Notes: generated by a model from the sequence alone, not told the origin. DNA of 64,000 bases from Brevundimonas sp. G8 (GCF_902506205.1 NZ_LR732816.1:2342537-2406536); one strand, 5' to 3'. Counted from the stretch's first letter, positions 1 to 9,266 are shown. Translations and numbers: made by a program.

Positions 1-37
1 TCTCGAACCGTTCTTCCTTCACGACACTACCGTTTGC

Positions 38-114
<77 letters not shown>

Positions 115-122
115 AGATTTAG

Positions 123-153
123 CCCGCTATTCCAATAGGATAGCGGGTTTTTC
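123..153 (+). terminator. Rho-independent terminator after tRNA-fMet
   Basis: CCCGCTAT (123-130) pairs with ATAGCGGG (140-147) and is followed at once by a run of five T (148-152). It lies nine bases after the encoded CCA and ends the tRNA transcript. Confidence 0.85.
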
Positions 154-397
154 TTTGACCAAATTCAGCACCCCAAATCCACCCGTGGAAGCCTCTTGGA
201 AGCACCCGGCGCGCAAACCCAGGGGCACAGCGGGGGTTTGGATCACGATGCTGAGAGGCTGGGCGACGACGGCAGTTCTGATGCGGCACGGCCAAATGCT
301 TAGCGGATACCTGCCGCCTTGATGACTGGCTCCCGGTAACGCGGCTGTTAGCAAATTCCAGTTGAGGTCAGAACTCACTCGACCTACACGCTTTAAA
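154..397. other. Gene-free spacer between tRNA and uxaC
   Basis: I see no credible gene here. The only open frame on the minus strand has no family resemblance and no ribosome binding site. The spacer presumably contains the uxaC promoter, whose core elements I cannot assign with confidence. Confidence 0.5.
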
Positions 398-408
398 TGG
401 TAAGACCA
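398..408 (+). promoter_or_regulatory. Putative GntR/FadR-type operator, uxaC promoter
   Basis: TGGTAAGACCA is a perfect 4+4 inverted repeat with a 3-bp centre. It matches the FadR-subfamily consensus TNGTNNNACNA and sits 14 bp before the uxaC start codon, where a bound repressor would block transcription. The FadR-type regulator gene at 4266 is the obvious candidate to bind it. Confidence 0.65.
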
Positions 409-422
409 ATTATAGGCGTCTC

Positions 423-1838
423 ATGGCTCATCCGCTCAAGCTCAATCCCGACCGCCTGTTTCCGGCCGACGCCGACACCCGCGCGGTCGCGCGGCGTCTG
501 TATGCAGAGATCAAGGGCCTGCCGATCATCAGTCCGCACGGCCATACGGACCCCAGCTGGTTCGCGCTGAACGAAGCCTTCGCCAATCCGGCCGAACTGC
601 TGATCACGCCCGACCACTATGTCTTCCGCATGCTGCATTCGCAGGGAATGGCGATGGAGGACCTGGGCGTTCCCCGCGCCGACGGCGGGCCGGTCGAGAC
701 CGATCCGCGCAAGATCTGGCGCCGGTTCGCCGAGAACTATCATCTGTTCCGGGGCACGCCGTCGCGCCTGTGGCATGACTGGGTCTATGCCGAGGCCTTT
801 GGCATCGACGTGCGGCTGTCGGCCGAGACGGCGGACCACTACTACGACGTCATCGACGCCGCGCTGAAGACCGACGCCTTCAGGCCCCGCGCCCTGTTCG
901 ACCGCTACAATATCGAGGTTCTGACCACGACCGAGAGCCCGCTCGATACGCTGGAGCATCACAAGACCATCGCGGCCTCGGGCTGGAAGGGGCGGGTCCT
1001 GACCGCCTATCGCCCTGACCCGGTGCTGGACCCGGACTATGAGGGCTTCCGCGACAATCTGAAGATCCTGGCCGAACAGACCGGTCGCGATACGCTGAGC
1101 TGGGACGGCTATCTGCAGGCCCTGCGCGACCGCCGCGCCTTTTTCATCGCGATGGGCGCCACCTCGACCGATCACGGCCACCCGACCGCCTTCACCGCCG
1201 ATCTGCCCAAACATGAGGCCGAGGCCCTGTTCCGCCGCGTCTCGACCGCCGCGGCCAGCGCCGCCGACGCCGAACTGTTCCGGGGTCAGATGCTGACCGA
1301 AATGGCCGCAATGTCGGTCGAGGACGGGCTGGTGATGCAGCTGCACCCCGGATCGTTCCGCAACCACTCCGCCACCGTCTTCGATCGTTTCGGCCGCGAC
1401 AAGGGTTGCGACATCCCGACCCAGACGGATTACGTCCGGGCGCTGAAGCCGCTGCTGGACCGGTTCGGGTCGGACAGCCGCCTGTCGCTGATCCTCTTCA
1501 CGCTGGACGAGACCAGCTACAGCCGCGAACTGGCGCCCCTGGCCGGTCACTATCCGGCGCTGAAGCTGGGCCCCAGCTGGTGGTTCCACGACAGCCCCGA
1601 GGGGATGCGTCGCTTCCGAGAGCAGGTCACCGAGACGGCGGGATTCTACAACACCGTCGGCTTCAACGACGACACCCGCGCCTTCCTGTCGATCCCGGCC
1701 CGTCACGACGTGGCGCGGCGCATGGACTGCGGCTTCCTGGCCAAGCTGGTGGTCGAACACCGGATGCAAGAGGACGAGGCCCACGAACTGGCCCACGCCC
1801 TGACCTATGGCCTGGTCAAGGCGGCCTACAAGCTGTGA
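423..1838 (+). CDS. uxaC: Glucuronate isomerase
   Basis: The product (471 aa) is a cytoplasmic amidohydrolase-superfamily isomerase that converts D-glucuronate to D-fructuronate, and galacturonate to tagaturonate. Length and sequence fit the UxaC family throughout. An early metal-site motif SPHGHTDP (His39, His41) replaces the YDYHCHL-like form of enterobacterial UxaC. Later conserved stretches include LHPGSFRNHS and GPSWWFHDSPEGM. No signal peptide is present. The ATG at 423 follows a GntR-type operator closely and has only a weak AGG-like ribosome site. It is the first enzyme of the complete glucuronate route encoded here with uxuB, manD and kdgK, and it faces the convergent kdgK gene. Family assignment is secure; in vivo preference for glucuronate over galacturonate is inferred from the presence of uxuB and manD. 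Confidence 0.95.
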   Translation: MAHPLKLNPDRLFPADADTRAVARRLYAEIKGLPIISPHGHTDPSWFALNEAFANPAELLITPDHYVFRMLHSQGMAMEDLGVPRADGGPVETDPRKIWRRFAENYHLFRGTPSRLWHDWVYAEAFGIDVRLSAETADHYYDVIDAALKTDAFRPRALFDRYNIEVLTTTESPLDTLEHHKTIAASGWKGRVLTAYRPDPVLDPDYEGFRDNLKILAEQTGRDTLSWDGYLQALRDRRAFFIAMGATSTDHGHPTAFTADLPKHEAEALFRRVSTAAASAADAELFRGQMLTEMAAMSVEDGLVMQLHPGSFRNHSATVFDRFGRDKGCDIPTQTDYVRALKPLLDRFGSDSRLSLILFTLDETSYSRELAPLAGHYPALKLGPSWWFHDSPEGMRRFREQVTETAGFYNTVGFNDDTRAFLSIPARHDVARRMDCGFLAKLVVEHRMQEDEAHELAHALTYGLVKAAYKL

Positions 1839-1900
1839 GGCGAGAAGGGCGTCGGGCCGAGCAGGCTCAACGTCCCTGAGTTGAGGCATGAAGCGTCGAT

Positions 1901-2968
1901 TTATCGCCGGATATCGAACCCGCCGTCGCCCATGGCCGCGCGCACCTCGTCGGCCGAGAACAGGTTGAAGTCGCCGGGCACCGAATGTTTCAATCCGGCG
2001 GCGGCCAGGCCGAAGTTCAGCGCCTCCTGATCCGACCATCCGCTCCACAGACTGAACAGCACGCCAGAGGCGAAGGCGTCGCCGCCGCCGACGCGGTCCA
2101 CCACGCCTGCCATGTGAATGGCCTCGGCGTTTGTCTCGATCACGCCGTCACCCGACTCAGGTGTGGCGCGGGTCAGCATCACCGCCGACAAAGCCTGGTC
2201 GGCGACGCTTTCCTGGACGCGCAGGGTGCAGGCGATGCGTTGCAGGCGGGGGAAGGCGGCGAAGGCGGCCTTGGCGGCCTCGCGACGGCGCACGGCCGGA
2301 TCGGCGCTGTCGAATCGGGTCTTCAGCACCAGGGCGAAGTCGCGGTCGTCGGCGAAGGCGACCGTAGCGCCGGACAGCATCTTGCCCAGGGTCGCGGGCG
2401 GATTGCCGTCCCACTGTTCCCAAAGCTTGCCGCGGAAGTTGCCGTCGTAGCTGACCTTCACGCCCTTCCTGACGGCGGCCTCGATGATGGCGACGGCGGC
2501 GGCCGATCCGTTCGGCCCCGTCGCCGGCGTCACGCCCGAGGCGTGCAGCCACTCGACTCCGTCCAGAAGCTGGTCCCAGTCGAAGGCGGTATCGACATGT
2601 TCGACGAAGGCCGAACCGGCGCGGTCGTAAAGCACTTCCGACGGACGACGCACGGCGCCGGGCGTCAGGAAATACAGGCCCATGCGGCCCGGCATGAACA
2701 CGACCTGCGAGGTGTCGACGCCGCGCTTGCGCACCTCGTCCCGCACGCCCCGGCCCAGGGCGTTGTCGGCCAGGACCGTCGCCATGCCTACGGCTGCGCC
2801 GAAGTTGGCCAAGGACACGGCGACGTTCGCCTCGGCCCCCGCCGGACGGATCGTCAAGGCGGGGGACTGCATCAGCAGTTCGTTGTCGTTGGGCGAGAAC
2901 CGCAGCAGCATCTCGCCGAAGCAGAGGATGCGGCGATTGGGCGAAGGGAGCCCCGTCACCAGTTCCAC
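1901..2968 (-). CDS. kdgK: 2-keto-3-deoxygluconate kinase (PfkB family)
   Basis: This 355-aa ribokinase/PfkB-family sugar kinase phosphorylates KDG to KDPG with ATP, the fourth step of glucuronate breakdown. The N-terminal strand [11 protein letters not shown] is followed by the substrate-lid region. The C-terminal PfkB signature around [12 protein letters not shown] carries the catalytic Asp near residue 297 and the GGGD anion hole. A GTG start at 2968 is chosen because it lies inside the end of manD: the reading frames overlap by 13 bp, pointing to translational coupling. The KDPG aldolase gene (eda) that would follow is not in the window. Sugar specificity (KDG rather than fructose) is inferred from its coupling to mannonate dehydratase. 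Confidence 0.9.
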   Translation of the reverse strand: MELVTGLPSPNRRILCFGEMLLRFSPNDNELLMQSPALTIRPAGAEANVAVSLANFGAAVGMATVLADNALGRGVRDEVRKRGVDTSQVVFMPGRMGLYFLTPGAVRRPSEVLYDRAGSAFVEHVDTAFDWDQLLDGVEWLHASGVTPATGPNGSAAAVAIIEAAVRKGVKVSYDGNFRGKLWEQWDGNPPATLGKMLSGATVAFADDRDFALVLKTRFDSADPAVRRREAAKAAFAAFPRLQRIACTLRVQESVADQALSAVMLTRATPESGDGVIETNAEAIHMAGVVDRVGGGDAFASGVLFSLWSGWSDQEALNFGLAAAGLKHSVPGDFNLFSADEVRAAMGDGGFDIRR

Positions 2969-4164
2969 ATCGTCCCGTCCTCGAGGCGGGCCACCGGCAG
3001 ATAGGCAGGCTTGTAGGGATATTTCGCCGCCACGGCCTCGTCGATGTCGACGCCGTGGCCGGGCGTGTCGCCGACATGCAGGAAGCCGTCCTCGAAGTCG
3101 TAGTCGTGCGGGAAGACGGCGTCCGTCTCGGGCGTGTGGCGCATATATTCCTGGATGCCGAAGTTGGGCACCCAGGTGTCGAAGTGCAGCGCCGTTCCCA
3201 TGGTCACGGGCGAGAGATCGGTCGCGCCGTGGCAGCCGGTGCGGATCTGGTACAGGCTGGCCAGGTCGGCGATCCGCCGCAGATGGGTGACGCCGCCCGC
3301 GCCGACGATCGTCGCGCGGATGTAGTCGATCAGCTGGTTCTGGATCAGGTCCTTGGCGTCCCAGATCGAGTTGAAGATCTCGCCCACCGCCAGCGGCGTG
3401 GTCGTATGCTGGCGGATCAGTTTGAAGGCTTCCTGGTTTTCGGCCTGGGTCACGTCTTCGAGCCAGAACAGGCTGTAGGGCTCCAGCGCCTTGCCGAGTT
3501 GGGCGGCCTCCGTGGGCGTATAGCGATGGTGGCCGTCATGCAGCAGGTGATGGTCGAACCCGTAGGTGTCGCGCAGCGTCTCGAACAGTTTGGGGACGTA
3601 GTTCAGGGCCTTGCGGGTGTCCCAGCCCGTGAGCGAGGGCAGGGCGGCGTCGGCCGGTTCGTAGAACAGCTTGCCCCGCCCCACGCCATAGGCGTCTTTG
3701 ACGCCGGGCACCCCAGTCTGGGCGCGAATGGCCTTATAACCCAGGTCGATATATTGTCCGACCGCATCGACGGTCTCGGCGATGTCGGACCCATTGGCAT
3801 GGCCATAGACCATGACGCCGTCGCGGCTGCGTCCGCCCAGTAGATCGTACAAAGGCATGCCGGCCATCTTGGCCTTGATGTCCCACAGGGCCACATCCAC
3901 TGCAGCCACAGCGCGCATCGTGACCGGGCCCCGACGCCAATAGGCGCCACGGTAAAGATACTGCCAGATGTCCTCGATCCGCCGGGGGTCCATGCCGATC
4001 AGACAAGGGACGACGTGGTCCTCCAGATAGGAGACGACGGCCAGTTCGCGCCCGTTCAGGGTCGCATCGCCGATGCCGTAAACCCCTTGATCCGTCTGGA
4101 TCTTCAAGGTCACGAAGTTACGCCCCGGGCAGGTGACTATGACTTTGGCGGATACGATCTTCAT
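2956..4164 (-). CDS. manD: D-mannonate dehydratase, enolase superfamily (ManD)
   Basis: The 402-aa product dehydrates D-mannonate to 2-keto-3-deoxygluconate. It belongs to the mandelate-racemase/enolase superfamily, not to the unrelated iron-dependent UxuA family. Metal ligands Asp210, Glu236 and Glu262 are in place in LLHDGH, FWLEDV and AVGEIF. The Arg147/Tyr159 catalytic pair and His212 are also present. These numbers coincide with those I recall for the characterised Novosphingobium ManD, so the high-efficiency D-mannonate subgroup is likely, in contrast to the low-activity RspA-like members. The gene overlaps kdgK by 13 bp and is transcribed away from the GntR regulator. An operator-like sequence lies 20 bp before the start. 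Confidence 0.93.
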   Translation of the reverse strand: MKIVSAKVIVTCPGRNFVTLKIQTDQGVYGIGDATLNGRELAVVSYLEDHVVPCLIGMDPRRIEDIWQYLYRGAYWRRGPVTMRAVAAVDVALWDIKAKMAGMPLYDLLGGRSRDGVMVYGHANGSDIAETVDAVGQYIDLGYKAIRAQTGVPGVKDAYGVGRGKLFYEPADAALPSLTGWDTRKALNYVPKLFETLRDTYGFDHHLLHDGHHRYTPTEAAQLGKALEPYSLFWLEDVTQAENQEAFKLIRQHTTTPLAVGEIFNSIWDAKDLIQNQLIDYIRATIVGAGGVTHLRRIADLASLYQIRTGCHGATDLSPVTMGTALHFDTWVPNFGIQEYMRHTPETDAVFPHDYDFEDGFLHVGDTPGHGVDIDEAVAAKYPYKPAYLPVARLEDGTMWNW

Positions 4165-4183
4165 GGCGGCTCGGACTTCTCAC

Positions 4184-4194
4184 TGTTATGACCA
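4184..4194 (-). promoter_or_regulatory. Putative GntR/FadR-type operator, manD promoter
   Basis: TGTTATGACCA matches the TGGTNNNACCA pattern at seven of the eight specified positions; the left arm has one mismatch. It is 20 bp before the manD start codon and faces the better site at 4230. It could serve as the manD-side site of a divergent, autoregulated promoter. Confidence 0.4.
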
Positions 4195-4229
4195 TGGGAT
4201 AGCACGGTCATTTCCAATCAGGAATAGAT

Positions 4230-4240
4230 TGGTAAGGCCA
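4230..4240 (+). promoter_or_regulatory. Putative GntR/FadR-type operator, regulator promoter
   Basis: TGGTAAGGCCA differs from the perfect palindrome at 398-408 by one base. It lies 25 bp before the ATG of the regulator gene, consistent with autoregulation and shared control of the divergent manD-kdgK pair. Confidence 0.55.
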
Positions 4241-4265
4241 TTTTTGCAACCTCGGGAGCGCGCTG

Positions 4266-5057
4266 ATGGGAAATCCAAAAATCGAACCCTTGGCGACTTC
4301 GTCCGCAGTCTCCGTATCGCAGGACCGGCTCTACCAGAAGCTGGCCAAGATGCTTTTCGACGACCTAGTGCAGGGCAAGTTCAAGATTGGTGATCGCCTG
4401 CCTGCGGAGCGTGAGCTGGCGAGCGACTATGGAGTCAGCCGCCCAGCGGTTCGCGAAGCGATGATCGCCTTGGAGGTCCAAGGCTTCGTCGAGGTTCGGA
4501 TCGGCTCGGGGGCCTATGTGGTGCGTGTGCCGGGCGTGCAGGACCAGCCAGGCTTCGGCGTGACTGCTTTCGAATTGACTGAGGCCCGTCTTCTGGTGGA
4601 GGGCGAGGCCGCCGCCCTGGCCGCCACCACGATTTCAGATGATGAAATAAGTCTGTTGCAACAGCTCGTTAATGAGATCGCTGACGAAAATAGATTGCCG
4701 GGCGTGAGCGAACGCGCCGATCGCGAATTCCATCGCGTCATCGCATCGGCGACGCGCAATTCTGCGATTGTTCACATGGTCGAAGAGCTGTGGCGTATGC
4801 GTTCCGCCTCGCCAGCGTGCGCCCTTCTTCATGAAAAGGCCCGAACCGCCAATGTGCGCCCGGTGGTGGAAGAGCATCAGGAAATCGTCGAGGCCTTGAA
4901 GACGCGCGATCCGCAAAGAGCGCGAGCCGCCATGCGCGCCCACCTGGGTCAGGTGATCGAGCATCTGCTGTTCGCGACGGAAGAGAAAGCGATGGAAAAC
5001 GCAAGGCAGTCGGTCGCTTCGACTCGCGAGCGGTTCGGCCGTGCCGTTTCCCTTTGA
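4266..5057 (+). CDS. GntR-family regulator, FadR subfamily (hexuronate regulator)
   Basis: The 263-aa protein has an N-terminal winged helix (about residues 22-90) with the GntR hallmark LPAERELASDYGVSRPAVRE and the wing GFVEVRIGSGAYV. A helical FCD ligand-binding domain follows (about 105-240), including FHRVIASATRN and EEHQEIVEAL with His residues that usually bind a metal and carboxylate ligand. This architecture defines the FadR/UxuR/ExuR group, whose ligands include fructuronate and other sugar acids. It sits between the manD-kdgK pair and the ExuT-like permease, and TNGTNNNACNA-type sites lie before itself and four other transcription units. Repression relieved by a hexuronate intermediate is inferred, not shown. 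Confidence 0.88.
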   Translation: MGNPKIEPLATSSAVSVSQDRLYQKLAKMLFDDLVQGKFKIGDRLPAERELASDYGVSRPAVREAMIALEVQGFVEVRIGSGAYVVRVPGVQDQPGFGVTAFELTEARLLVEGEAAALAATTISDDEISLLQQLVNEIADENRLPGVSERADREFHRVIASATRNSAIVHMVEELWRMRSASPACALLHEKARTANVRPVVEEHQEIVEALKTRDPQRARAAMRAHLGQVIEHLLFATEEKAMENARQSVASTRERFGRAVSL

Positions 5058-5075
5058 TGCTAAAGCCATTGCAAT

Positions 5076-5086
5076 TGGCCTGACCA
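5076..5086 (+). promoter_or_regulatory. Putative GntR/FadR-type operator, permease promoter
   Basis: TGGCCTGACCA fits TGGTNNNACCA with one mismatch in the left arm. It lies in the 95-bp gap between the regulator and the MFS permease, 66 bp before the chosen start. It suggests that the permease-GH2 pair has its own regulated promoter. Confidence 0.45.
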
Positions 5087-5152
5087 TTAATCTATCTTTG
5101 GTCATCTCGCGTGATCCGGCGACAAGACCGGGCGCATCAGGGGAGGCCAAAA

Positions 5153-6433
5153 ATGAGCGTTCAGACGAGCCCGATTCAGATCAAGGCGCCGTCACCGGGC
5201 AAGTACCGGTGGGTGATCATGTGGCTGCTGTTTGCAGCCATGGTCATCAACTACGTCGATCGTCAGATGATCGGTTTCCTCAAGCCGACCCTGTCGGCTG
5301 AGTTCGGCTGGTCCGAGACCGACTATGCCGACATCGTCTTCTGGTTCCAGGCGTCCTACGCCGTGGCCTACCTGTTGTGGGGCCGGATCATGGACAAGGT
5401 CGGGGCGCGCTGGGGCCTGGGCGTCGCCTTCGGCATCTGGCAGATCGGCCATATCCTGCACGGCGCGGCGCGTGACCTTTCGCACTTCATGATGGCGCGG
5501 ATGGTGTTGGGCGTCGGAGAGGCCGGCGGCTTCCCCGGTGGCATCAAGGCGGTCGCCGAGTGGTTCCCCAAGAAGGAACGCGCCCTTGCCACCGGCCTGT
5601 TCAACGCCGGCACCAACATCGGCGCCATCGTCACCCCCCTGATCGTGCCGGGCCTGGTCCTGGCCTTCGGCTGGCAGATGGCCTTCGTCATCACCGGTGT
5701 TCTGGGCCTGGTCTGGCTGCCGATCTGGCTTCTGGTCTATCGCCGTCCGCGCGAGCAGAAGAACCTGTCTGCGACCGAACTGGCCTACATCGAGCAGGAC
5801 CCGGCCGACGTCGTCGAGAAGGTCAAATGGACCAAGCTGCTGACGGTCAAGGAGACCTGGGCCTATGCCCTGGGCAAGTTCCTGATCGACCCGATCTGGT
5901 GGATGTTTCTGTTCTGGCTTCCGGACTTCCTGGGCAAGACCTACGGCCTGGATCTGAAGACCTTCGGCCCGCCGTTGGTCGCCATCTATCTGCTGTCGGA
6001 CGTGGGCTCGGTCGGCGGCGGCTGGCTGTCCTCGCGGTTCATGCATCGCGGCATGAGTGTCAACAAGGCTCGCAAGATCACCATGCTGATCTGCGCCCTA
6101 TGCGCCGTGCCGGTGGCCTTCGCCGCAGAAGCGTCCAACCTGTGGGTCGCGGTCGGCATCATCGGTCTGGCGACGGCGGCGCACCAGGGCTTCTCAGCCA
6201 ACCTCTATGCGCTTCCCGGCGATGTCTTTCCGCGCTCTGCGGTGGGCTCGGTCGTCGGCATCGGCGGCATGTTGGGCGCCATCGGCGGCATGGCCATGGC
6301 CAAATACGCCGGCTACGTCCTGGAGAAGATCGGCACCTATACGCCCATCTTCATCGTCGCCGCCTCGGCCTATCTGATCGCCCTGCTGGTCATCCACCTG
6401 ATCACGCCGAAATACGAACAGGCCAAGGTCTGA
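5153..6433 (+). CDS. exuT: MFS hexuronate transporter, ExuT-like
   Basis: This 426-aa inner-membrane protein belongs to the anion:cation symporter family of the major facilitator superfamily. It has about twelve hydrophobic segments. INYVDRQMIGFLKPTL in helix 1 and WGRIMDKVGARWGLG in loop 2-3 are typical of ExuT/GudP hexuronate and hexarate carriers. The start is placed at ATG 5153, behind the strong site AGGGGAGG, rather than at a GTG 42 bp upstream that would add a polar tail. It likely imports glucuronate or galacturonate released in the periplasm. It is 61 bp from the downstream GH2 gene and likely co-transcribed with it. Substrate is inferred from the family and neighbours. Confidence 0.88.
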   Translation: MSVQTSPIQIKAPSPGKYRWVIMWLLFAAMVINYVDRQMIGFLKPTLSAEFGWSETDYADIVFWFQASYAVAYLLWGRIMDKVGARWGLGVAFGIWQIGHILHGAARDLSHFMMARMVLGVGEAGGFPGGIKAVAEWFPKKERALATGLFNAGTNIGAIVTPLIVPGLVLAFGWQMAFVITGVLGLVWLPIWLLVYRRPREQKNLSATELAYIEQDPADVVEKVKWTKLLTVKETWAYALGKFLIDPIWWMFLFWLPDFLGKTYGLDLKTFGPPLVAIYLLSDVGSVGGGWLSSRFMHRGMSVNKARKITMLICALCAVPVAFAAEASNLWVAVGIIGLATAAHQGFSANLYALPGDVFPRSAVGSVVGIGGMLGAIGGMAMAKYAGYVLEKIGTYTPIFIVAASAYLIALLVIHLITPKYEQAKV

Positions 6434-6494
6434 CGAACGGCGCGCGCTCGCGCGGCATGAGCAACGGCTTCCAATAAAACAGAGGGACACGTCC

Positions 6495-9179
6495 ATGAAA
6501 CGGTACAGTGCGATCGCTGCGGGACTGCTCGTCCTGCCCCTGGCTTCACCGGTCCTGGCTGAGGCTTCGGCGGCCGCACAGGCCGAGCAACGCGATGTGA
6601 TCCCTCTCGCCACCGGATGGCGTTTCCAGTTCGGAGAGGCGCCGGAAAGCGTCGTCGGCGATGCTTTCGACGACAGCGGTTGGCAGGCGGTCGAGGTGCC
6701 CCACACCTGGAACCGCGTGGGCTATTATCTGAACAATCACGAGGACCGTATCCACACCCCCGAGACGGTGAACCGGGAACAGGGCGTCGGCTGGTATCGG
6801 CTGCATTTCACCGCGCCGGACTCGTTCGAGGGCGCCAAGGCCTGGCTGCAGTTCGATGCAGCGAGCCGCACCGCCGAGGTCTGGTTGAACGGGCAGCGTC
6901 TGGGGGCGCATGACGGCGCCTTCTCGCGGTTCCGGCTGGATGCCACGGCGGCGCTGAAACCCGGTCAGGACAATGTTCTGGTGGTCAAGACGGACAACAG
7001 CAAGCCCCAGGCCGGCGCCGCGACGGCGGACAGCCTGCCGCTCGCCGGGGACTTCTTCGTGCACGGCGGCCTGTATCGTCCGGTCAGCCTGATCGCCACG
7101 AATTCCGTCCATATCGATATGATGGATTCCGGCGGCAGCGGCGCCTACGCCACGACGCGTTCGATCACGGCGGATCAGGCGCAGATCGATGTCGAGGTTC
7201 GTCTGCGCAACGACGGCGTCCGCGACCAGGCGACGACCGTGCGGATCGCCCTGGTGGACGCCGAGGGGCGGGTTCAAGGCGAGGTGGATCGCCGGCAGTT
7301 GCTGACGGCGAATGCGTCAGACGTGTTCAAGGGCATGATCACGGTCGCCCGGCCTCGCCTGTGGCAGGGCGTGGCGGATCCCTATCTCTATACGCTGCGA
7401 ACGGAGGTGATGGATCCTACCGGCGCGGTAATCGACCGTGTCGATCAGCCCTACGGCGTGCGGCAAATCGTGGTCGATCCCGAACAGGGCTTCCTGCTGA
7501 ACGGCCAGAAGGTGCGGCTGGTCGGCACTGGCTATCACCAGGATCGAGAGGGCAAGGGCTGGGCCGTTACTCCGGCCGACATCGAGGAAGATGTCGCCAT
7601 GCTGCGCGACATGGGCGTGAACACGCTGCGACTGACCCACTATCAGCACGGGCAGACGGTCCACGATCTGGCGGACCGATATGGTCTGATCGTCTGGGAC
7701 GAAATCCCGTTGGTCAGCGTGTGGACGCTGGGCGGCGCCAAGGACCCCAGCGAAGGTCTGAGAGCCAATGCCCGACAGCAGCTCACGGAGCTGATCCAGC
7801 AGAATCGCAACCATGCCTCCGTCTCGGTCTGGGGCATCGCCAATGAGGTCGATTTTGGAAACTCCCTGCCGATCTTCCTGACGGGCGACGCCTCGTCGCT
7901 GCCCGATCCTCTGCCGCTGCTCCACGAGTTGGACGCTCTGGCCAAGAAACTGGATCCCAGCCGCCACACGACCCTCGCCACCTGTTGCGAAGCACGCCAT
8001 TTCGCAGAGGGCGTGACCGTTCCCGCGACGGCCGTCGCTGCGGATCTCGGGGGGATGAACCTCTACTACGGCTGGTACTATGATGGGCCTTCCGATCTTG
8101 CCGCCGCTCTGGATTCAGTCCGTCAGCGCCGCCCCGAACAGCCGCTGGCGATTACGGAATACGGCGCAGGCGGGGCGACCACGATGCACACCGACAACCC
8201 CCTGGGCGGTCCCATCGACTCGCGGGGGCGGGCGCAGCCCGAGGAGTACGAAAGCTATATCCACGAACAGGCCTGGTCGATCCTCGCGCCGCGCGATTAT
8301 CTTTGGGGCACGTGGCTGTGGAACGGCTTCGATTTCGCGACGACCATCCGGCGAGAGGGAGACGCCGACGACATCAATACCAAGGGGCTGATCACCTACG
8401 ACCGCAAGATCAAGAAGGACGCCTACTTCTTCTACCGAGCCAACTGGTCGTCCAATCCGACGGTCCACGTCACGGCTTCGCGCTACACCGACAGGGCCTA
8501 TCAGCACGCCGAGGTCAGGGTCTATTCGAACGCCGCATCGACGGCGCTGGTCTTGAACGGCCAGACGCTGGCGGCGCAGGCCGATTGCCCCATGCGCATC
8601 TGCGTCTGGCCCGTCAAACTCTCAGAGGGCGTGAATACGGTAGAGGCCGTTGGGCGGTTCGCAGACGGCGAGGTCCGCGACGATGTTCGCTGGACGTTGG
8701 GTGAGGACGTCGCTCGCGCGGTGCGGATCGACAGCGGCGCCATCCTGGCTGCGCCGAGCGTGTCGGGCCGGTTCGGTTCGGACAACTTCTTCAGCGGCGG
8801 TCGCGCCGGTTCCGCTGATCCGGCGCCGGTCGGTTTCAGACCCGCCACACCCGTAGATGTCGAAGGCGATGATCCGGCGCTGATCAAAACTTATCGGACT
8901 GGGACCTTCGACTACGCCGTGCCGGTCGATGCGGGGACCTATGAGGTCACATTGACCTTCCTGGAGCCTACGGCGGGACCAGGCGAGCGGTTGTTCGACG
9001 TTCGCGCCAATGGCGACACGGTCCTGGCCGGGTTCGACGTGAACACCGAAGCCGGCGGGGTTCTGAAGGTCGTCAAACGCAAGTTCGAGGCGACGGCGCA
9101 AGACGGTCGGATCGTCCTGTCCTTCGCGCCGACGCGCGGCGACGCCTTGGTTTCGGCCATAGAGATCGTGAAAAAATGA
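6495..9179 (+). CDS. GH2 glycoside hydrolase with C-terminal malectin-like domain
   Basis: The 894-aa exported enzyme starts with a Sec signal peptide (cleavage near VLAEASA) behind the ribosome site AGAGGGAC. The GH2 sugar-binding, Ig-like and TIM-barrel domains follow in order. The acid/base is Glu451 in GIANEVDF and the nucleophile Glu555 in ITEYGAGG. Beyond the barrel, residues from about 760 form a malectin/CBM57-like fold (KTYRTGTFDYAVPV, YEVTLTFLEP). GH2 covers beta-galactosidase, beta-mannosidase, beta-glucuronidase and exo-galacturonidase-type activities. The setting between a hexuronate permease and the other glucuronate genes favours release of glucuronate (or a uronate-linked sugar) in the periplasm, but the sequence alone does not decide between beta-galactosidase and beta-glucuronidase. 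Confidence 0.88.
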   Translation: MKRYSAIAAGLLVLPLASPVLAEASAAAQAEQRDVIPLATGWRFQFGEAPESVVGDAFDDSGWQAVEVPHTWNRVGYYLNNHEDRIHTPETVNREQGVGWYRLHFTAPDSFEGAKAWLQFDAASRTAEVWLNGQRLGAHDGAFSRFRLDATAALKPGQDNVLVVKTDNSKPQAGAATADSLPLAGDFFVHGGLYRPVSLIATNSVHIDMMDSGGSGAYATTRSITADQAQIDVEVRLRNDGVRDQATTVRIALVDAEGRVQGEVDRRQLLTANASDVFKGMITVARPRLWQGVADPYLYTLRTEVMDPTGAVIDRVDQPYGVRQIVVDPEQGFLLNGQKVRLVGTGYHQDREGKGWAVTPADIEEDVAMLRDMGVNTLRLTHYQHGQTVHDLADRYGLIVWDEIPLVSVWTLGGAKDPSEGLRANARQQLTELIQQNRNHASVSVWGIANEVDFGNSLPIFLTGDASSLPDPLPLLHELDALAKKLDPSRHTTLATCCEARHFAEGVTVPATAVAADLGGMNLYYGWYYDGPSDLAAALDSVRQRRPEQPLAITEYGAGGATTMHTDNPLGGPIDSRGRAQPEEYESYIHEQAWSILAPRDYLWGTWLWNGFDFATTIRREGDADDINTKGLITYDRKIKKDAYFFYRANWSSNPTVHVTASRYTDRAYQHAEVRVYSNAASTALVLNGQTLAAQADCPMRICVWPVKLSEGVNTVEAVGRFADGEVRDDVRWTLGEDVARAVRIDSGAILAAPSVSGRFGSDNFFSGGRAGSADPAPVGFRPATPVDVEGDDPALIKTYRTGTFDYAVPVDAGTYEVTLTFLEPTAGPGERLFDVRANGDTVLAGFDVNTEAGGVLKVVKRKFEATAQDGRIVLSFAPTRGDALVSAIEIVKK

Positions 9180-9180
9180 T

Positions 9181-9205
9181 TGCGGCCTAACCTGGACAGG
9201 CCGCA
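9181..9205 (+). other. Intergenic hairpin between GH2 and TonB receptor
   Basis: TGCGGCCT (9181-9188) and AGGCCGCA (9198-9205) form a perfect 8-bp stem directly after the GH2 stop codon. No T-run follows, so it is more likely an mRNA-stabilising or Rho-influencing hairpin than an intrinsic terminator. Confidence 0.4.
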
Positions 9206-9220
9206 CCAAACCAGATTAAC

Positions 9221-9231
9221 TGGTCATACCA
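9221..9231 (+). promoter_or_regulatory. Putative GntR/FadR-type operator, TonB receptor promoter
   Basis: TGGTCATACCA is a perfect TGGT/ACCA inverted repeat with a 3-bp centre, 35 bp before the receptor start codon. It links the outer-membrane receptor to the same regulator as uxaC, manD and the permease. A second small dyad, GTGCA-CAAA-TGCAC, lies at 9236-9249. Confidence 0.6.
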
Positions 9232-9266
9232 ATAAGTGCACAAATGCACACGGGAGGGTTACCAAT

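Noticed and set aside
127..378. 83-codon minus-strand frame after the tRNA
   Set aside because: It overlaps the tRNA terminator, has no ribosome site and no resemblance to any protein.
393..2048. Long minus-strand frame opposite uxaC (551 codons)
   Set aside because: It is an antisense shadow of uxaC caused by GC-rich codon bias; the sequence is rich in Arg/Gly/Val/Gln with no domain and no ribosome site.
9236..9249. GTGCA-CAAA-TGCAC dyad as a separate operator
   Set aside because: It is short, overlaps the spacer before the ribosome site and has no second occurrence in the island; the adjacent TGGT/ACCA palindrome explains regulation better.
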